Part shown: positions 6,467 to 7,358 of the stretch, in pieces
How positions within the stretch are numbered: the stretch's first letter is position 1
How the letters are laid out: each line of letters begins with the position of its first letter
Assembly: GCA_031283515.1 (NCBI GenBank)
Contig: JAITBS010000322.1
Span: 1-7,358, forward strand
DNA: 7,358 nt
Reading direction: 5' to 3'
Origin: Planctomycetaceae bacterium
GTDB lineage: Bacteria > Planctomycetota > Planctomycetia > Pirellulales > Thermoguttaceae
Made by a program: the position numbers and the translations under genes
Notes under the pieces: generated by a model
Told to the model about the DNA's origin: nothing
The model's database searches: none
Seen by the model: only the letters and a program-made list of their open reading frames with translations

Positions 6467-6587
6467 GTATTAAGTCAAGAGTTTACCCATCTTCATTTCA
6501 TTAAAACTCTCTACAGTTACTTATCATCTGACAATGATTTAACAAATCAACTTCTTGAAAATAAAGAACTTATACTTGACTTAATAC
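6467..6587. repeat. 13-bp perfect inverted repeat pair, 95 bp apart
   Basis: GTATTAAGTCAAG (6467-6479) is the exact reverse complement of CTTGACTTAATAC (6575-6587). The enclosed 95 bases are AT-rich and contain no recognised feature other than the open frame noted for this spacer. This may be the ends of a small mobile-element remnant or a long-range stem. Confidence 0.5.
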
Positions 6588-6636
6588 TTATGGATAAAAT
6601 CTTTGGTTTTATTATTGATCAATGATTTACCAGGAT

Positions 6637-6918
6637 TTACCAAACGGGGTAAATTGGTTGCCATGCACGGACATATCGCGGATAAACCGGATAATAAACC
6701 GGTGCGTAAACAACCGGACGGTAAATACCGAAAAGCCCCCGACGATACACAACAGGCGGATGGCACGGATCGAAATGGGGAGCACTGCAATCGCACGGTG
6801 CGACAACAGATTCAGTAACAGTAGTTGTTTGGGAGACAGTCTCGTCCGCCGAAGCAATAGTGACCGTCGCAAAAACAAACAACAATACTACAGAAACATA
6901 AACAAACATTCTGATCAT
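6637..6918 (-). CDS. Small secreted Tyr/Pro-rich protein of unknown function
   Basis: The ATG at 6918 is chosen over an in-frame one at 6951 because AAGGAG (6925-6930) lies six bases upstream and a signal peptide starts directly at this Met. The product has 93 residues. A basic start and hydrophobic core (MIRMFVYVSVVLLFVFA) lead to a likely cleavage at ASA/DE around residue 24. The mature part is about 69 residues: a Thr/Val-rich stretch, a Cys/His cluster CDCSAPHFDPCH, then a tail dominated by Tyr, Pro and Val (YRPVVYAPVYYPVYPRY) ending in Trp. Short exported Tyr/Pro-rich proteins are common in planctomycetes and are usually annotated hypothetical; a cell-wall or surface role is a guess. The three cysteines could form disulphides or, with histidines, bind metal. 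The gene converges on the large di-heme gene and has its own promoter and terminator. Confidence 0.78.
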   Translation of the reverse strand: MIRMFVYVSVVLLFVFATVTIASADETVSQTTTVTESVVAPCDCSAPHFDPCHPPVVYRRGLFGIYRPVVYAPVYYPVYPRYVRAWQPIYPVW

Positions 6919-6924
6919 AGTAAA

Positions 6925-6930
6925 CTCCTT
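6925..6930 (-). promoter_or_regulatory. Ribosome binding site of the small secreted protein
   Basis: On the minus strand AAGGAG is followed by TTTACT and then ATG, a spacing of six bases. It decides the start at 6918 and excludes the upstream in-frame Met at 6951, which would add 11 polar residues before the signal peptide. Confidence 0.85.
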
Positions 6931-6954
6931 GTGTGAAATGTGATAGAACAATCA

Positions 6955-6982
6955 CCTCAGAAAAAACGTTTATTTCTGAAGG
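6955..6982 (-). promoter_or_regulatory. Small hairpin in the 5' leader of the minus-strand gene
   Basis: CCTCAGAAA (6955-6963) pairs with TTTCTGAAGG (6973-6982) with one bulged A. The loop contains the palindrome AAACGTTT (6964-6971). It lies inside the roughly 100-base leader between the predicted transcription start and the Shine-Dalgarno. It may stabilise the mRNA or be an operator; no known riboswitch fold is apparent. Confidence 0.4.
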
Positions 6983-7026
6983 AAACATGCTCAACAAATA
7001 GGTAAGTTTTAACAACTTCAACGATT

Positions 7027-7054
7027 ATTCTATCATCACAACAAATGAAGTCAA
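7027..7054 (-). promoter_or_regulatory. Sigma70-type promoter of the small secreted protein gene
   Basis: Read on the minus strand, TTGACT (7054-7049) is followed after 16 bases by TAGAAT (7032-7027); each matches the -35/-10 consensus at five of six positions. Transcription would begin near 7020, about 100 bases before the ATG at 6918. This is the best promoter in the window and suggests the gene is well expressed on its own. Confidence 0.65.
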
Positions 7055-7102
7055 TACTTTGGAGAAAAAAGATAAATTTTTTCGATTATAGAAAATAACG
7101 TT

Positions 7103-7134
7103 GAGTAGTTGATAGTGGAGAGTTGATAGTGGAG
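7103..7134. repeat. 14-bp tandem repeat AGTTGATAGTGGAG x2
   Basis: Two identical copies stand at 7107-7120 and 7121-7134. The overlapping 14-mer GAGTAGTTGATAGT (7103-7116) occurs again exactly at 7338-7351, where AGTTGATAGT repeats with overlap to the last base of the window. The motif is thus reiterated on both sides of about 220 bases. Confidence 0.75.
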
Positions 7135-7170
7135 AGTGTTTCGCAAGCGGAATTATTACCGATATGGTTG

Positions 7171-7203
7171 ACGCCTGTGTGTGCGGTATGCACACGTAAG
7201 CGT
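7171..7203. repeat. Cruciform-like palindrome
   Basis: GTGTGC (7179-7184) pairs with GCACAC (7190-7195) around GGTAT. An outer ACGC (7171-7174) pairs with GCGT (7200-7203) across a four-by-four internal loop. The stretch is GC-richer than its surroundings. No T-tract follows, so it is not a simple terminator. Confidence 0.5.
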
Positions 7204-7260
7204 CCGTGTTGTAAGGAGATAAGTATCCATGTTGTAAGGAGGGAGGCATCCGTGTTGTAC
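7203..7260. repeat. 23-bp tandem repeat, about 2.5 copies
   Basis: Units are 7203-7225, 7226-7248 and a partial 7249-7260. Each starts TCCRTGTTGTA, and the full units continue AGGAG. The second unit differs from the first in a handful of bases. There are no unique spacers between copies. The second full unit contains AAGGAGGGAGG, which resembles a Shine-Dalgarno but has no start codon at proper distance. Confidence 0.65.
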
Positions 7261-7337
7261 GAACGCTGACGTTAGTTTACTGGAATTAGTAATCTATCAG
7301 TGGAATTTTTTTCTCCTACATCCTGAAAAGACAACGG

Positions 7338-7358
7338 GAGTAGTTGATAGTTGATAGT
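7338..7358. repeat. Repeat array running off the window end (GTTGATA units)
   Basis: GAGTAGTTGATAGT (7338-7351) is identical to 7103-7116 and is followed by a further GTTGATAGT reaching the last base. The array probably continues beyond the window. Confidence 0.6.

Larger units (their letters stand above)
6368..6625 (+). pseudogene. Possible broken small reading frame (17 codons, TAG, 67 codons)
   Basis: An ATG at 6368 opens 17 codons (MIKNSKNN...) to a TAG at 6419-6421. The same frame then stays open for 67 codons to a TGA at 6623-6625. The second part reads like ordinary protein, with an amphipathic Leu/Ile-rich end (NQLLENKELILDLILMDK). There is no Shine-Dalgarno, no start codon early in the second part, and no family that I recognise. 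The first half coincides with the 6390-6451 hairpin, so the coding look may be accidental. It could be a decayed gene or transposase scrap, or chance in AT-rich DNA. Confidence 0.2.
7055..7358. other. Non-coding, repeat-rich spacer at the window end
   Basis: No gene is supported in these 304 bases. They contain 14-bp AGTTGATAGTGGAG tandem copies (7107-7134), a cruciform-like palindrome (7171-7203), 23-bp tandem repeats (7203-7260) and a return of the GAGTAGTTGATAGT motif at 7338-7351. There is also a 10-bp inverted pair, GGAGAAAAAA (7061-7070) and TTTTTTCTCC (7307-7316), which may be chance because it is A/T-run rich. Confidence 0.6.

Noticed and set aside
6622..6936. 104-codon plus-strand frame opposite the small secreted gene
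   Set aside because: The minus-strand gene has a promoter, Shine-Dalgarno and signal peptide; the plus frame has none and a random-looking composition.
7025..7249. 74-codon minus-strand frame over the repeats and promoter
   Set aside because: It overlaps tandem repeats and the predicted promoter of the small gene, and shows no domain or ribosome binding site.
7061..7316. GGAGAAAAAA / TTTTTTCTCC inverted pair as element ends
   Set aside because: The match is mostly an A/T run in AT-rich DNA and the surrounding bases do not extend it; not convincing alone.

Overview
The window looks like chromosome of an AT-rich planctomycete (Planctomycetota, possibly a Pirellulales/Thermoguttaceae-type lineage; the rank below phylum is a guess). 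Four protein genes support the phylum. They are the C-terminal end of a DUF1559-type prepilin-like protein, a secreted protein ending in an outer-membrane-barrel-like domain of a kind common in planctomycetes, a large exported LamG / beta-propeller / di-heme cytochrome protein resembling the hydrazine synthase alpha subunit middle and C-terminal regions, and a tiny secreted Tyr/Pro-rich protein.

Layout. Bases 1-123 (+) are the 3' end of the DUF1559 gene, followed by a GC-rich terminator hairpin (177-197). Bases 124-654 hold no convincing gene. They contain a strong 16-bp hairpin, a 37-bp tandem repeat of about 3.3 copies, and an 11-bp direct repeat bracketing both, which together look like a dispersed repeat element. 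Bases 655 (or 670)-2256 (+) encode the barrel-like protein. Bases 2257-2587 are intergenic, with a 56-nt imperfect hairpin and a probable promoter and Shine-Dalgarno for the next gene. Bases 2588-6346 (+) encode the 1252-residue LamG/HZS-alpha-like di-heme protein. Bases 6347-6636 lie between convergent genes; they hold a long imperfect hairpin that would terminate minus-strand transcription, a 13-bp inverted repeat and a possible broken reading frame. Bases 6637-6918 (-) encode the small Tyr/Pro-rich secreted protein, with a well-formed sigma70-type promoter and an unusually good Shine-Dalgarno. Bases 7055-7358 are non-coding and rich in short tandem and inverted repeats, some of which run off the end of the window.

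How the genes may work together. All four products appear to be exported or surface-associated, which fits a region concerned with the cell envelope. No operon is evident, since intergenic gaps are 290-530 bp and several genes have their own signals. The most interesting protein is the di-heme LamG/propeller protein. Its CxxCH motifs indicate covalent heme and hence an electron-transfer or redox role outside the cytoplasm, but nothing here shows hydrazine chemistry. I found no CRISPR array, tRNA, rRNA, intact transposase or clear defence system. The less ordinary content is the density of hairpins and repeats in the spacers.
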